A stretch of 64,000 nucleotides of DNA from Haloprofundus halophilus (lineage in GTDB: Archaea > Halobacteriota > Halobacteria > Halobacteriales > Haloferacaceae). The position numbers were made by a program, and so were the translations under genes. A model generated the notes under the pieces. That model saw only the letters and a list, made by a program, of their open reading frames with translations. It had not been told where the DNA came from and did not search any database. The stretch lies in NCBI RefSeq assembly GCF_003439925.1, contig NZ_QQRR01000001.1:434001-498000 (forward strand). The letters run 5' to 3'. Each line of letters begins with the position of its first letter. Positions within the stretch are counted from its first letter, which is position 1. Shown here piece after piece: positions 50,299 to 58,915 of this stretch.

Positions 50299-53066
50299 CG
50301 TTCCTCCCTCGTCTCCCGCCCTTTCGACTGTTTCGTTTCCGGGCGGGCCGGTCGGTCGCTTCGTTCGTCCGCTTCGGTTGCGAACCTGCCGCTGCTTCGC
50401 TTCACTTGCGACGTAGGTTTGCTCGTTACACTCACAAACCCACCGTCGCGGCACTTCACTTGCGACGAGGTGTCACTCACTACGTTCGTGACACTACCGC
50501 CACTTCGCTTCGCTCGTGACGTAGGTTTGCTCGTTACACTCACAAACCCACCATCCGTCGCGACGCCGTCGCCGCGGTCCGGAGCGCCCGCCCCGTGACC
50601 GATGGGGACGGCGGGGTCGTTGCCCTGGTGCCGGTCCCACAGCACGAGCACCGACGGGAGCACGAGCAGCGAGACGAAGAACGAGTACGCGATGCTGAGC
50701 GCGGTCAACACGCCGAACTGTCCGAGGACGTCCAGCACCGAGAGCACGAGCACGCCGATGCCGAACGTCGTCGTCAGCATGCTCCCCGCGAGCGCACCGC
50801 CCGTCCCGCGAACGGTTCGGTCGAGCGCCGTAAACAGCGAGTGCGTCCGCCGCTCGTCGACGAACCGGTGGACGACGTGGACCGAGTAGTCGATACCGAG
50901 ACCGATAGTGATGGCGAGAATCGTCGCCGTGAACGCGTTGAACGAGATTCCCAGGAGGCGCATCGTCCCCGCGATGAGCGCGACGGCGACGCCGATGGGA
51001 ATGGTGTTGACGACTCCCAGCGAGGGGTACCCCTCGACGAGCCAGTAGACGAAGACGAGAAACACCACCGTCACGACGAGGGCGAAGGCGAGGCTCGAAA
51101 TCGCCGACTGGAGGATGAGGTCCGACACCGCCTTGAACACGACCGTGTTGCCGGTGGCGATAGCACCGTCGCCGCGGAACTTCTCGGCGACGCTCCGGGC
51201 GTCCTCGGTCACCGCGGTCTGGCTGGCGCTGGCCTTCGTCGAGTAGGTGACGCGGGTGCTCCGGCGGTCGTCCGAGAGATACTCCTGCGCCTGCGCGCTC
51301 GCCGGCGTGTCCATCAGCGCGTCGTACACGTCGCCGAGGTTTCGGTCGGGAATGCCGTTTCCGTCGGCGTCGTTGCGGTCGACCACCGCCGCGAACTCGG
51401 GGTCGCTGGCGGCTTGCGACTGGATGACCGTCACGATGCTCTCGGAGTCGGCGCGGCCGCCCGACTGGACGAACGAGTCAGGCGGGTCGTCGCCGGCGCG
51501 GTGAAGCTCTTCGAGCGCCGTGTCCCGCTCCATGTTCGTCTCCCAGTAGACGGTCGCGCTGCCGCCCTGCGTCGTCTCGAACTTCTCTTCGAGGAAGTTC
51601 AGCGTCGCGACGACCGAGTAGTCCGACGGCGCAAACGGCTCCGGGAGCGCGTCGAGGTAGTCGGGCGTCTCCTCCGGCGGGAGGAAGTCCTCCTGGGAGA
51701 AACTCGTGTCGACGCCCGTCGCGTACGCGCCCGCGACTGCGCTCAAGAGCACGACGGCGAGCAGGAACAACGCGGGAGCCTTCCCGGCGACGACGACGCC
51801 GCCGCGGAGCGCCTCGCCGAAGCGCGACCCCTCCGCGCCCAGCGGCGACTCGCTGAACGTCGGAACCGGCCAGTCCTCGCGGCGGCGGTCTATCCACACC
51901 TTCGCCGCCGGGAGGAAGATGCCGAAGATGAGGAACGTGAACACGATACCGACGGCGGCGACGACGCCGAAGTCCCGAATCGGCGGGAGGTCGGACACGA
52001 GATTCGAGAGGAAACCGATGACCGTCGTCCCGGTGACGATGAAGAACGCGACGAGCAGTTGGTCGGTCGTCAGTCGCATCGCGCCGTCGATGTCGTGGCC
52101 GTCGGCTCTGTCCTCGCGGTAGCGGTTGATGGCGTGGATACCGAAGTCGATGCCGACCGCGAGCAGTAGCGGCGGCACCGCGATCATCATCTGACTGAAC
52201 GGGATGCCGGCGAGGCCGAGGAACCCGAACGTCCAGACGACGGCCATGAGAAGCGACAACCCGCCCAAGAGCAGGTCCACGAGGTCGCGGTAGGCGACGA
52301 CGAGGAAGAACACGATGAAGATGACCGCCGCGGGCGTCACGATGAGAAGCGAGTCGGTGATGACCGAACTGAACTCGTCTGCGGTGACGCCGCTGCCGAA
52401 GACGGTGATGTCGTCGCTCGTCGCGGCGACGACGCGCTGCGCCTGCTGTTGAATCGGCGTGAGCGGACTCGTCCCGCCCTGGCCGGCGGCCGACGACTCG
52501 TAGCCGGGAACGTCGTGTTGGACGACGCCGATGGTCGCCGACGCCGACGCCGACCGGCGGTTGAAGTCGTTACTCAGCGTTCCGGTGAGCCCGGGGTTGT
52601 TCGCGTTCTCCCTGACCGCAGTCCGAATCTCGCCGGGCGAGGCCCGCTCGACGGCGGTTATCTGCGCGTCGAGCGTCTCCGCCTCGGGGTCGAGCGTCTG
52701 TGCAACGACGCTCGCGGCGCTGCTCGTCGACGAGACGCGGAGGTCGGTCCGGTCTTCGAGTGCGTCCTGCGTCCGCAGCATCTCCAGGAGCGCCGGTTTC
52801 GCCAGCACGTTCTGGCTGCGCTGGATCAACTGCGTCGACCCGGGTTCGCTCTCGAACGACGCGCCGAACTCGCGGTTGATGTCCTCGAGCGCCTGGTTCG
52901 CGGGGATGTCCTCGGCGAACTGCTCGGTGCCCGACTCCGTCGAGACGTTGCCGAGCCCGGCGGTGAAGACGAGCGTCAAGACGAGAAACAGGACGACGAC
53001 GCGTCCCGACCGCTCGACGATGCGCTCGTCTACCCAGTCGATGGCGCGCTGGTGGTCCAGCGCCAT
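50295..53066 (-). CDS. RND superfamily exporter (MMPL/HpnN-like)
   Basis: 923 residues. Two repeated halves each have one N-terminal helix, a large external domain and five further helices: first half SSVITDSLLIVTPAAVIFIVFFLVVAY and onward, second half SAISSLAFALVVTVVFLVF and ATILAITIGLGIDYSVHV. The motif GIDFGIHAINRYRED in helix 4 of half one and GIDYSVHVVHRFVDE in half two are typical of archaeal RND transporters. It probably exports lipids or lipophilic compounds. The last 70 residues are an unusual tail encoded partly by direct DNA repeats. Confidence 0.88.
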   Translation of the reverse strand: MALDHQRAIDWVDERIVERSGRVVVLFLVLTLVFTAGLGNVSTESGTEQFAEDIPANQALEDINREFGASFESEPGSTQLIQRSQNVLAKPALLEMLRTQDALEDRTDLRVSSTSSAASVVAQTLDPEAETLDAQITAVERASPGEIRTAVRENANNPGLTGTLSNDFNRRSASASATIGVVQHDVPGYESSAAGQGGTSPLTPIQQQAQRVVAATSDDITVFGSGVTADEFSSVITDSLLIVTPAAVIFIVFFLVVAYRDLVDLLLGGLSLLMAVVWTFGFLGLAGIPFSQMMIAVPPLLLAVGIDFGIHAINRYREDRADGHDIDGAMRLTTDQLLVAFFIVTGTTVIGFLSNLVSDLPPIRDFGVVAAVGIVFTFLIFGIFLPAAKVWIDRRREDWPVPTFSESPLGAEGSRFGEALRGGVVVAGKAPALFLLAVVLLSAVAGAYATGVDTSFSQEDFLPPEETPDYLDALPEPFAPSDYSVVATLNFLEEKFETTQGGSATVYWETNMERDTALEELHRAGDDPPDSFVQSGGRADSESIVTVIQSQAASDPEFAAVVDRNDADGNGIPDRNLGDVYDALMDTPASAQAQEYLSDDRRSTRVTYSTKASASQTAVTEDARSVAEKFRGDGAIATGNTVVFKAVSDLILQSAISSLAFALVVTVVFLVFVYWLVEGYPSLGVVNTIPIGVAVALIAGTMRLLGISFNAFTATILAITIGLGIDYSVHVVHRFVDERRTHSLFTALDRTVRGTGGALAGSMLTTTFGIGVLVLSVLDVLGQFGVLTALSIAYSFFVSLLVLPSVLVLWDRHQGNDPAVPIGHGAGAPDRGDGVATDGGFVSVTSKPTSRAKRSGGSVTNVVSDTSSQVKCRDGGFVSVTSKPTSQVKRSSGRFATEADERSDRPARPETKQSKGRETREER
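50410..50552. repeat. In-frame direct repeat in the tail of the RND exporter gene
   Basis: A 35-bp sequence containing ACGTAGGTTTGCTCGTTACA is perfectly repeated at 50410-50444 and 50518-50552. The 108-base period is 36 codons, so both copies encode the same peptide GGFVSVTSKPTS. Between them lies a 7-bp-arm palindrome (GTGTCAC ... GTGACAC, about 50475-50500). The surrounding DNA is rich in TTCGCTTCG-type direct repeats, unlike the rest of the gene. Confidence 0.8.
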
Positions 53067-53068
53067 GC

Positions 53069-54601
53069 TCAGAGGCCGCCGGAGCGTCGGCGGTACAGTA
53101 CCGCGCCGACGCCGACGAGGGCGATGGCTCCGACGCCGACGAGCGTCAGCGGGACGTTTCCGCCGTCGTCGTTCGCAACCTCGACGGGCAGTTGGTACGT
53201 GTCCGAAATCCGTTCGGTGCCGGAGGCGTCCTCGTATCGGAAGTCCATCTTCACCGGGTACGTCTTCGCCAGCGCGTCGCCGCCGACGTTGACGCCGAAG
53301 ACGAGTTTGGCGCTCTCACCGGGCGCGAGTTCGTCGACGTACGCCTCGCTGTTGTCGGCGCTGATGGGCGATTCGGGGAATACCTTCGCCGACACCTCGC
53401 GGAGCGGTTCGTCGCGGTTGTTCGTCACCTCGACGACGAGTTCGCCGCTCTCGCCCGCCGCGAACGTCGTGTTGACGCCTTCGAGACCGAACTCGTCGCG
53501 CCGTTCGCCGACGTCGACCCGCACGTCGAGCGGGTCGCTCGTGCGCTGAGTGCCGTCACCGGTCCGGTACTGCGCCTCCAGCGAGAACTGCCGCGGGCCG
53601 GCGTCGGCGTTGTCGGTCACCTCGGTCGAGAAGTCGAACGCCGCGCGTTCGCCCGGTTCGAGCGTCCCGACGGCGTACTCCGTCTCGACGGGGTTCACGT
53701 TCGAGTTCCGACTCTCGAAGACGAGGACGACGTTGTCGGCGGTCGTCTCGCCGGTGTTGACGAGTTCGCCCGACAGCGACCCCTCCTCGCCGACGTGCAG
53801 CGACCCCTCGACGTTCTCCAACTCGAAGGTCTGTTCGGCGAGCGGCGTCACGCCGAAGGAGACGGGGGGCGTTTCTGCGCTCTCGCCGTTTTCGTTCTCG
53901 TAGGACGTGGTCGCGCGCATCGTGTACGCCTCCGGGTTCGCGTTGTCGGCGACGGTCACGTCGTACTGCAGCGTCCGGGTCTCGCCGGGTTCCCAGCGCT
54001 GTACGAACCGGCTCGCCGACTCGCTCTCGCCGAAGCGGACGTCGGCGTTCGTCGTCTGAACGGAGACGGAGGCGTTGCGGGCGACGCTCTCGCCGACGTT
54101 CCGCATCGTGACGTTCATCGTCCCGCTCGCGCCGGCGGGTGCGTCCGTCTCGACGTCGGTGACGACGAAGCGCGCGCGGTCGTCGACGCGGACGGTCACG
54201 TCGACGGTTTCGGTCGTCCGCTCGTCGTTGTCGTACTCGTAGGTGAGTTCGAGGTCGAGGTCGTACGTCCCCGACTCGATGTCGTTGGGGACGCCGACCC
54301 GGAAGTCGAGGTTCGTCGGTTGGCCGTCCTGCATCGTGCCGACGAGACGCGTCCCCGAACGGACCGAGATGGGCGTCCCACCCGACTTCAGCCTCGCCTC
54401 GACGTTACGGGCGTTTCGAGCCTGTTCGTCGACGTCTTCGGCGTCGTTGACGAGTTGCACCGAGAGGTTCGACTGCTGGCCGGGCGTGAGCGTCGGTTCG
54501 GGGACGTACACCTCGAACCGGGGGTCTTCGATGGCCGACACCGTCGCCGGCGTCGTGAGCAGTGCGAGGACGAGAAAGACGCTGAGTACTTTTCTGCGCA
54601 T
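53069..54601 (-). CDS. COG1361-type secreted/anchored protein
   Basis: 510 residues. Sec-type signal peptide (MRRKVLSVFLVLALLTTPATVSA), then repeated beta-sandwich (CARDB/NEW3-like) domains, for example PTLTPGQQSNLSVQLVNDA, PAGASGTMNVTMRNVGES, HVGEEGSLSGELVNTGE and FAAGESGELVVEVTNNRDE. The C-terminus has one membrane helix (VPLTLVGVGAIALVGVGAVLY) followed by RRRSGGL. It is therefore an anchored surface protein. It begins an operon: the RND gene starts 2 bases after its stop. Confidence 0.85.
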   Translation of the reverse strand: MRRKVLSVFLVLALLTTPATVSAIEDPRFEVYVPEPTLTPGQQSNLSVQLVNDAEDVDEQARNARNVEARLKSGGTPISVRSGTRLVGTMQDGQPTNLDFRVGVPNDIESGTYDLDLELTYEYDNDERTTETVDVTVRVDDRARFVVTDVETDAPAGASGTMNVTMRNVGESVARNASVSVQTTNADVRFGESESASRFVQRWEPGETRTLQYDVTVADNANPEAYTMRATTSYENENGESAETPPVSFGVTPLAEQTFELENVEGSLHVGEEGSLSGELVNTGETTADNVVLVFESRNSNVNPVETEYAVGTLEPGERAAFDFSTEVTDNADAGPRQFSLEAQYRTGDGTQRTSDPLDVRVDVGERRDEFGLEGVNTTFAAGESGELVVEVTNNRDEPLREVSAKVFPESPISADNSEAYVDELAPGESAKLVFGVNVGGDALAKTYPVKMDFRYEDASGTERISDTYQLPVEVANDDGGNVPLTLVGVGAIALVGVGAVLYRRRSGGL

Positions 54602-54719
54602 GTATTGAGTAGTGTCCGGACGGCGGCGCCGAGCGACCGATGCCGGGGGATTCGGTCGGTGTCGACGCTCGCGGTCGACTGGCTTCGCTCCACCGTATAC
54701 GCCGCTACTACATAAGTTG

Positions 54720-54735
54720 TTGTAAATTTCTACAA
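54720..54735. promoter_or_regulatory. Short inverted repeat in the COG1361 upstream region
   Basis: TTGTA, six bases AATTTC, TACAA lies about 120 bases upstream of the COG1361 start in an A/T-rich patch that also contains CTTATGTAG-like promoter sequence on the minus strand. It could be a regulator site (for example for TrmB), but the half-sites are short and may be chance. Confidence 0.3.
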
Positions 54736-54862
54736 ACTACCTATCGATTCGTTCGGACACCGACGTGCGACGCCCTCCCAAACGAATCGGCGGACGGAGG
54801 GGGAGCGGCGGGAGCGGCGAGAGAGTCGAGAGCGGTCCGAGTCGGCCGACAACGGAACGAGC

Positions 54863-55567
54863 CTACGGGGCGGTGGCGTACCGGGCGTCGAGATGGCCGA
54901 GTATGCGGTCGACGATGGACGGGTCGTACGTCCAGAAACCGTAGAACTCCCGGTTCCCGCGCTCTTCCGCGAGGAGCGCGCAGCTATCGCTTGCGACGTC
55001 GCCGCCGTCGTAGACGACGAACCACGAGTCCGCAATCTCCTCGGTATCGACGACGTGCGGCGTGACGCCGGCTATCTCGGCGGACTCGCCGCCCTCGGCG
55101 GCGTACACGTGGACGTCGAGGGTCGTACTCCCGAGCTGCGCGTACACGTCCGATTGGGCTTCGAGGGCGCGTACGCGCTGGAAGCCGGCGTGGAGTGCCC
55201 CCGATTTCGACCGCCAGGCGCGGTCCTCGATCTCCCTCGACGCCGCGACCATCTGCCCGACGTCGTACGAGGTGAACGTCGTCCCGTCGAGATGTTCGAG
55301 CAGTTTACTGAACCCGGTCCGCTCGCCGATTCCGCGCCGAAACGGCGCGGTCAGCGACTGTAAATCGACAGCCGTGAGCACGTCGCCATCCTCGCTCAGC
55401 ACCGCGAACCCGCCGGGGCCGCCCGCGGCGCTCCCCTCCTGAACGGAGACTCGTTGGGAGGCGAAGTACGCCTCCAGTTCCTCGACGACGGACGGGGACG
55501 CCGGGTCGAACACCGTCAGCGTCTTCTCCCGGCTCTCCACCCCCTCTATCACTGCTCTCAGCGACAT
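54863..55567 (-). CDS. DICT sensory domain protein
   Basis: 234 residues from MSLRAVIEGVESREKTLTVF. The DICT domain (first 200 residues) is recognisable by its start, the segment FAVLSEDGDVLTAVDLQSLTAP and SSWFVVYDGGDVASDSCALLAEER-like end (reads DSWFVVYDGGDVAS here). DICT domains are thought to sense light or redox signals with two-component partners. It is divergent from the histidine kinase gene (84-base gap), which supports a signalling role. The longer frame to 55669 is rejected. Confidence 0.85.
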   Translation of the reverse strand: MSLRAVIEGVESREKTLTVFDPASPSVVEELEAYFASQRVSVQEGSAAGGPGGFAVLSEDGDVLTAVDLQSLTAPFRRGIGERTGFSKLLEHLDGTTFTSYDVGQMVAASREIEDRAWRSKSGALHAGFQRVRALEAQSDVYAQLGSTTLDVHVYAAEGGESAEIAGVTPHVVDTEEIADSWFVVYDGGDVASDSCALLAEERGNREFYGFWTYDPSIVDRILGHLDARYATAP

Positions 55568-55620
55568 ACCCCCCGTACTCTCTCGGCGTCTAAATGAGTT
55601 GTTCGTCGGAGTGACAAGAG

Positions 55621-55626
55621 ATATAT
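55621..55626 (+). promoter_or_regulatory. TATA-like box between DICT and kinase genes
   Basis: ATATAT inside GAGATATATCCTC, 25-30 bases before the kinase ATG at 55651. It gives a leaderless start for the kinase and, being nearly symmetric, may also serve the divergent DICT gene. Confidence 0.5.
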
Positions 55627-55650
55627 CCTCTGAGAATAATGTCAGGATAG

Positions 55651-56613
55651 ATGACAGAGCCGGTCGCACAGACCGGGGCCGGCCGGCGTCGGGTCGTCGT
55701 CCTCGGCCGCGGCGAGTTCGCCGACGAACTGGTGGAGACGCTCCGCGACTCCGCCGTCACGGCCGCGCACGCCACCGAGGCGGCGGCGGCGCTCTCCGCG
55801 CTCAGCGACGGACCCGTCGACTGTTTCGTCGTCGTCGCCGACGGCTCGCTCCCGACGCCGGCGTCGGAGCTGTTCTCGCTCGCGCGCAGTCGGACGACCG
55901 CACCGGGACTGTACGTGAGCGACGAGACGGCCGCACTGCCGCCGGCGGTCGAGCAGGTTCCGGCGGACACGACGCACGCGACGACGCGAGTCCGTCGGGC
56001 GTTGCTCGACTCGGCCGTAGACGACGTCCCCGCGTCGACGACGACCGACTCCGTCGGCGCGTACGGTTCGACGGTCAGTCACGAACTGGGCAACCAGTTG
56101 ATGAAACTCGACTTCGCGGCTGATTCGGCGTCCGACGGAGACGAGGCGAGACGACTCGACCGGGTGCTCTCGCGCCTCCGACGGCTGGCCGACGAGGCCG
56201 AAGCGGTCGGCCGCGGGACCGCCGCGCCGGAGACGGTCGAACTCGACGCCGTCGCGGCCGACGCCTGGGACCGCGTCGAGGCGTCCGACGCGGACCTCGT
56301 CGTCGAGGCCGACCGCTCGCTGGAGGCGGACCCGCTGCTTCTGGTGCTGTTCTTCGAGAACGTGTTCAGAAACGCCGTCCGCCACGGCGGCCGTGACGTG
56401 ACGGTACGCGTCGAGACGACGCCGCGGGGGTTCGCCGTCGCCGACGACGGGCCCGGGTTCCCCGAGGACGCGCGGCTGTTCGAGTGGGGGCACACCACCG
56501 GAAACGGCTCCGGAACGGGACTCGGTATCGTCGCTCGCATCGCCGACGCGCACGACTGGACCGTCACCGCGTACAACGACGGCGGGGCGGTGCTCGACGT
56601 TCGAACCGAGTGA
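55651..56613 (+). CDS. Sensor histidine kinase, cytoplasmic
   Basis: 320 residues, no membrane helix. A degenerate receiver-like N-terminal domain (about 12-120) is followed by the phospho-acceptor H144 in TVSHELGNQLMKL, the N box FFENVFRNAVRHG (N241), G1 DDGPGF (265-270) and G2 GSGTGLGI (286-293). All catalytic motifs are intact. It probably works with the neighbouring HalX regulator, although that gene is convergent, not in the same operon. It may sense the signal of the divergent DICT gene. Confidence 0.88.
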   Translation: MTEPVAQTGAGRRRVVVLGRGEFADELVETLRDSAVTAAHATEAAAALSALSDGPVDCFVVVADGSLPTPASELFSLARSRTTAPGLYVSDETAALPPAVEQVPADTTHATTRVRRALLDSAVDDVPASTTTDSVGAYGSTVSHELGNQLMKLDFAADSASDGDEARRLDRVLSRLRRLADEAEAVGRGTAAPETVELDAVAADAWDRVEASDADLVVEADRSLEADPLLLVLFFENVFRNAVRHGGRDVTVRVETTPRGFAVADDGPGFPEDARLFEWGHTTGNGSGTGLGIVARIADAHDWTVTAYNDGGAVLDVRTE

Positions 56614-56671
56614 CGAGAACGCGTTCGAGGAGCGGGGAGAAACCGAGCGAACGCCGCGGACGGCGCTCCGA

Positions 56672-57229
56672 CTACGAGGCGTCGCCGGGGCCGATGGCGA
56701 CGGCGTAACTCTCGGAGCCCAGTTCCTCCAACTGGTCGGTGGTCTGTCGGCGGAGCGTCGCGAGCCGCCGCTTCAGCAGTTCGTAGTTCGAGTCCGATTC
56801 GAGCCGGCGAGCGCTGTGTTCGGTCTCCAAGAGCGCGACTTTCGAGGCGACGGCGAAGAACTCCTGCAACTGCGAGTCGTACGTCGCGCGGACCAGCAGA
56901 CTTTCGACGGCCGCGAACAGGTCGTCGCGGCGGACGGGCTTGACGAGGTACTCGTCGAACGGCATCTCCGCGACATCGGTGGTCGGGTCGACGGCGGTGA
57001 CCATCGCCACCTGCGGCGGGTTCTCGCGTTCGTGCAACGCCGAGAGCACCTCGTCGCCCGACATACCGGGCATTCGACGGTCGAGTAAGACGGCGTCGGC
57101 GTCGTCGGCGAGTTCGAGCGCCTCCGCGCCGCTGGTAGCGGTCAGCACGCGATAGCGGTCTCGCAGGCGCTCGGCGTGGCCGTGCGCGATGTCGGGGTCG
57201 TCGTCGACGACGAGTACGGTGTGGTCCAT
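56672..57229 (-). CDS. HalX response regulator
   Basis: 185 residues. The receiver domain has the acidic pocket VVDDDPDI, phospho-acceptor D50 (VLLDRRMPGMSG), switch T in VAMVTAVDP and K in EYLVKPVRR. A C-terminal HalX helical domain (about 120-180, SKVALLETEHSARRLESDSN) follows. HalX outputs are typical of haloarchaea and act in gene control by unknown means. It is convergent with the kinase gene (58-base gap). Confidence 0.9.
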   Translation of the reverse strand: MDHTVLVVDDDPDIAHGHAERLRDRYRVLTATSGAEALELADDADAVLLDRRMPGMSGDEVLSALHERENPPQVAMVTAVDPTTDVAEMPFDEYLVKPVRRDDLFAAVESLLVRATYDSQLQEFFAVASKVALLETEHSARRLESDSNYELLKRRLATLRRQTTDQLEELGSESYAVAIGPGDAS

Positions 57230-57247
57230 AGTGCGCCTCTCTTTGTC

Positions 57248-57295
57248 GACTGTGTTCTTTCCAGCGTGTTAATATTTTGGTAATACATCACAGTC
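57248..57295. promoter_or_regulatory. 7-bp inverted repeat flanking the HalX promoter
   Basis: GACTGTG (57248-57254) and CACAGTC (57289-57295) face each other across an A/T-rich core (GTTAATATTTTGG, 57267-57279) that is the probable TATA region for the HalX gene starting at 57229. This layout is like a regulator site pair, but the arms are only 7 bp. Confidence 0.35.
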
Positions 57296-57357
57296 AAACG
57301 AGTTGACAATATCGTCAGACGCCGAGGCGCTTCCTCGCGCCGGGGGACGAACTCGCG

Positions 57358-57789
57358 TCAGTCGGGGGTGACACCGAGATCTTCGAGCGCCCAGCGGACG
57401 ATTTTCGCCTCGACGACGGCCCGCGTCTCGGCGTCGGCGTCGGTCAGCACGCGGTCGGTCTCTTCGAGGAATCGTCGCTCCGTCTTCGTCTGGTCGGGTT
57501 CGTCGCGCGTCGCGTTCAGCAACGCCTCGAAATCCTCGCGGAGGTCGAACGACGCGTAGGCGACGTTGCAGCGCGAGAGGGGACTCATCCCGAGGTTCGA
57601 CACGAAGTCGGTGACGGTCTCCCAGTCGGAGTCGCAGAAGTGAATCGACACCTCGCCGACGATGTCGCGCCACGCGATGGGGTCGCCGTTGCGCATCAGC
57701 GTCACCGCCCGCGGCGGCAGGTCGAGTCGGGCGACGGTCTCTCGTTCGCCGCAGAGACAGCACGGCCTCTCGGTTTTGCCCGTGTACAT
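57358..57789 (-). CDS. Small zinc-finger-like hypothetical protein, 143 aa
   Basis: Starts MYTGKTERPCCLCGERETVA; the CCLCGE segment and a later FCDSDW cysteine suggest a metal site. The middle (IAWRDIVGEVSIHFCDSDWETVTDFV) and the end (DADAETRAVVEAKIVRWALEDLG) are mostly helical. I do not recognise a family. It lies between HalX and the HxlR cluster, with no clear link to either. Confidence 0.65.
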   Translation of the reverse strand: MYTGKTERPCCLCGERETVARLDLPPRAVTLMRNGDPIAWRDIVGEVSIHFCDSDWETVTDFVSNLGMSPLSRCNVAYASFDLREDFEALLNATRDEPDQTKTERRFLEETDRVLTDADAETRAVVEAKIVRWALEDLGVTPD

Positions 57790-57889
57790 ACCTCCGGTTG
57801 GAACCGCGTGAAGTTGGACGTGTCGAGCGAACGGGGCGGCGGTGCGAGACGGGTGAGCCTCGTCGACGAACCGACCGCGTCCCGGTTCG

Positions 57890-58267
57890 TCACTGCTGCG
57901 GCGGCGACTCGACGGGCGACTCGACGGGTGACTCGGTGTCGGCGGCGAGCCACTCGCTGGCCCACGACTCGATCTCCTCGAACACCGGGCAGAGCGACCG
58001 CCCTTTCGGCGTGAGGCTGTAGTACGTCGCCACCGGCGCGTCCTCCTCCAGTCGCCGGTCGACGAACCCCATCTCCCGGAGGTCGTCGAGCACGCGCGAG
58101 AGCGTGCGCGAACTCGCGTCCGTCGAGCGCTTCAGTTCGTTGAACCGCTTCTCTCCCTCCTGGAGGTCGTGCAGCACGATGAGTCGCCACTGCGACCCGA
58201 TCTGTTCGAGCGAGTCGATGACCGGACAGACCGCCAGCGGCTTCTCGGTGTCGAGATTGGATGACAT
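57890..58267 (-). CDS. HxlR family redox-type transcription regulator (YodB/CatR-like)
   Basis: 125 residues. The winged-helix HxlR domain is clear: LEQIGSQWRLIVLHDL, KRFNELKRSTDASSRTLSRVL and SLTPKGRSL. Two cysteines, C14 (AVCPVIDSLEQIG) and C93 (SLCPVFEEIE), match the N-terminal CP motif and distal cysteine region of the thiol-sensing regulators YodB/CatR/HypR. The last 15 residues are an ESP repeat. It is divergent from the DoxX gene, with paired palindromes between them, so it probably represses both directions and is released by quinones or oxidants. Confidence 0.85.
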   Translation of the reverse strand: MSSNLDTEKPLAVCPVIDSLEQIGSQWRLIVLHDLQEGEKRFNELKRSTDASSRTLSRVLDDLREMGFVDRRLEEDAPVATYYSLTPKGRSLCPVFEEIESWASEWLAADTESPVESPVESPPQQ

Positions 58268-58271
58268 CGGT

Positions 58272-58333
58272 GTTACCTGGTCACGTCTATGTCCGCGAAC
58301 GGATATATAGGTTCGTATCGAATACCAGGTAAC
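58272..58333. promoter_or_regulatory. Paired palindromic operators around the divergent promoter
   Basis: GTTACCTGGT (58272-58281) and its exact inverted copy ACCAGGTAAC (58324-58333) lie on either side of the A/T-rich core GGATATATAGG (58301-58311). Each copy is itself nearly symmetric (TTACC-w-GGTAA). The left copy sits just before the HxlR start and near its predicted start of transcription; the right copy sits near that of the DoxX gene. This is the expected layout for an HxlR dimer controlling both transcripts. Confidence 0.7.
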
Positions 58334-58413
58334 GTGATGCAACCACGTTTCAATCAGATAGCAGAAACGGATCGTTCACCGACCGAACGCGGCCAGATAG
58401 CGGGGCGAGCGCG

Positions 58414-58836
58414 ATGACGGTGCTACAGAGCACCGTCGCGTTCGACGGCCCGGCGGGACTCGCGTTCCTGCTCGGGCGCGTCCTCTTCGGCGCGATTTTG
58501 GCGTTCAACGGCCTGAACCACTTCCTCAACGGCGACCAGTTAATCGGCTACGCGCGGGCCAAAGGCGTCCCCGCGCCGGGGATCGCCGTCCCGTTCACGG
58601 GCGGGATGCTGCTGTTCGGCGGCGTCGGCGTCGCCCTCGGCTTGCTCCCGACGCTCGCGGCGGGGGCGCTCGTCGTCTTCCTGCTCGTGACGACGCCGCT
58701 CATGCACGACTTCTGGGCCGCGCCCGCGGAGCAACGGCAGAGCGAGATGACGAGTTTTCTGAAGAACGTCGCCATGCTCGGCGGCGCGCTCGTCTTCCTC
58801 GGCCTCAGCGCCGTGCCGTGGCCGTACGCGCTCTGA
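58414..58836 (+). CDS. DoxX family membrane protein (CatD-like)
   Basis: 140 residues with four predicted helices, DoxX family: GLAFLLGRVLFGAILAFNGLNHF, TGGMLLFGGVGVALGLL, LAAGALVVFLLVTTPLMHDFW and KNVAMLGGALVFLGL. In Bacillus, the DoxX protein CatD works with the dioxygenase CatE in catechol/quinone detoxification under YodB/CatR. Here a VOC protein and a flavin reductase follow on the same strand, and an HxlR regulator is divergent. So a membrane role in redox defence is likely. Confidence 0.85.
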   Translation: MTVLQSTVAFDGPAGLAFLLGRVLFGAILAFNGLNHFLNGDQLIGYARAKGVPAPGIAVPFTGGMLLFGGVGVALGLLPTLAAGALVVFLLVTTPLMHDFWAAPAEQRQSEMTSFLKNVAMLGGALVFLGLSAVPWPYAL

Positions 58837-58915
58837 GCCGACGGCAAACCACCTCGAACGACCCCGAACCTCCAGTACCGTTAACCGACTTTCGGACCAA
58901 CGACGGACGACACCC

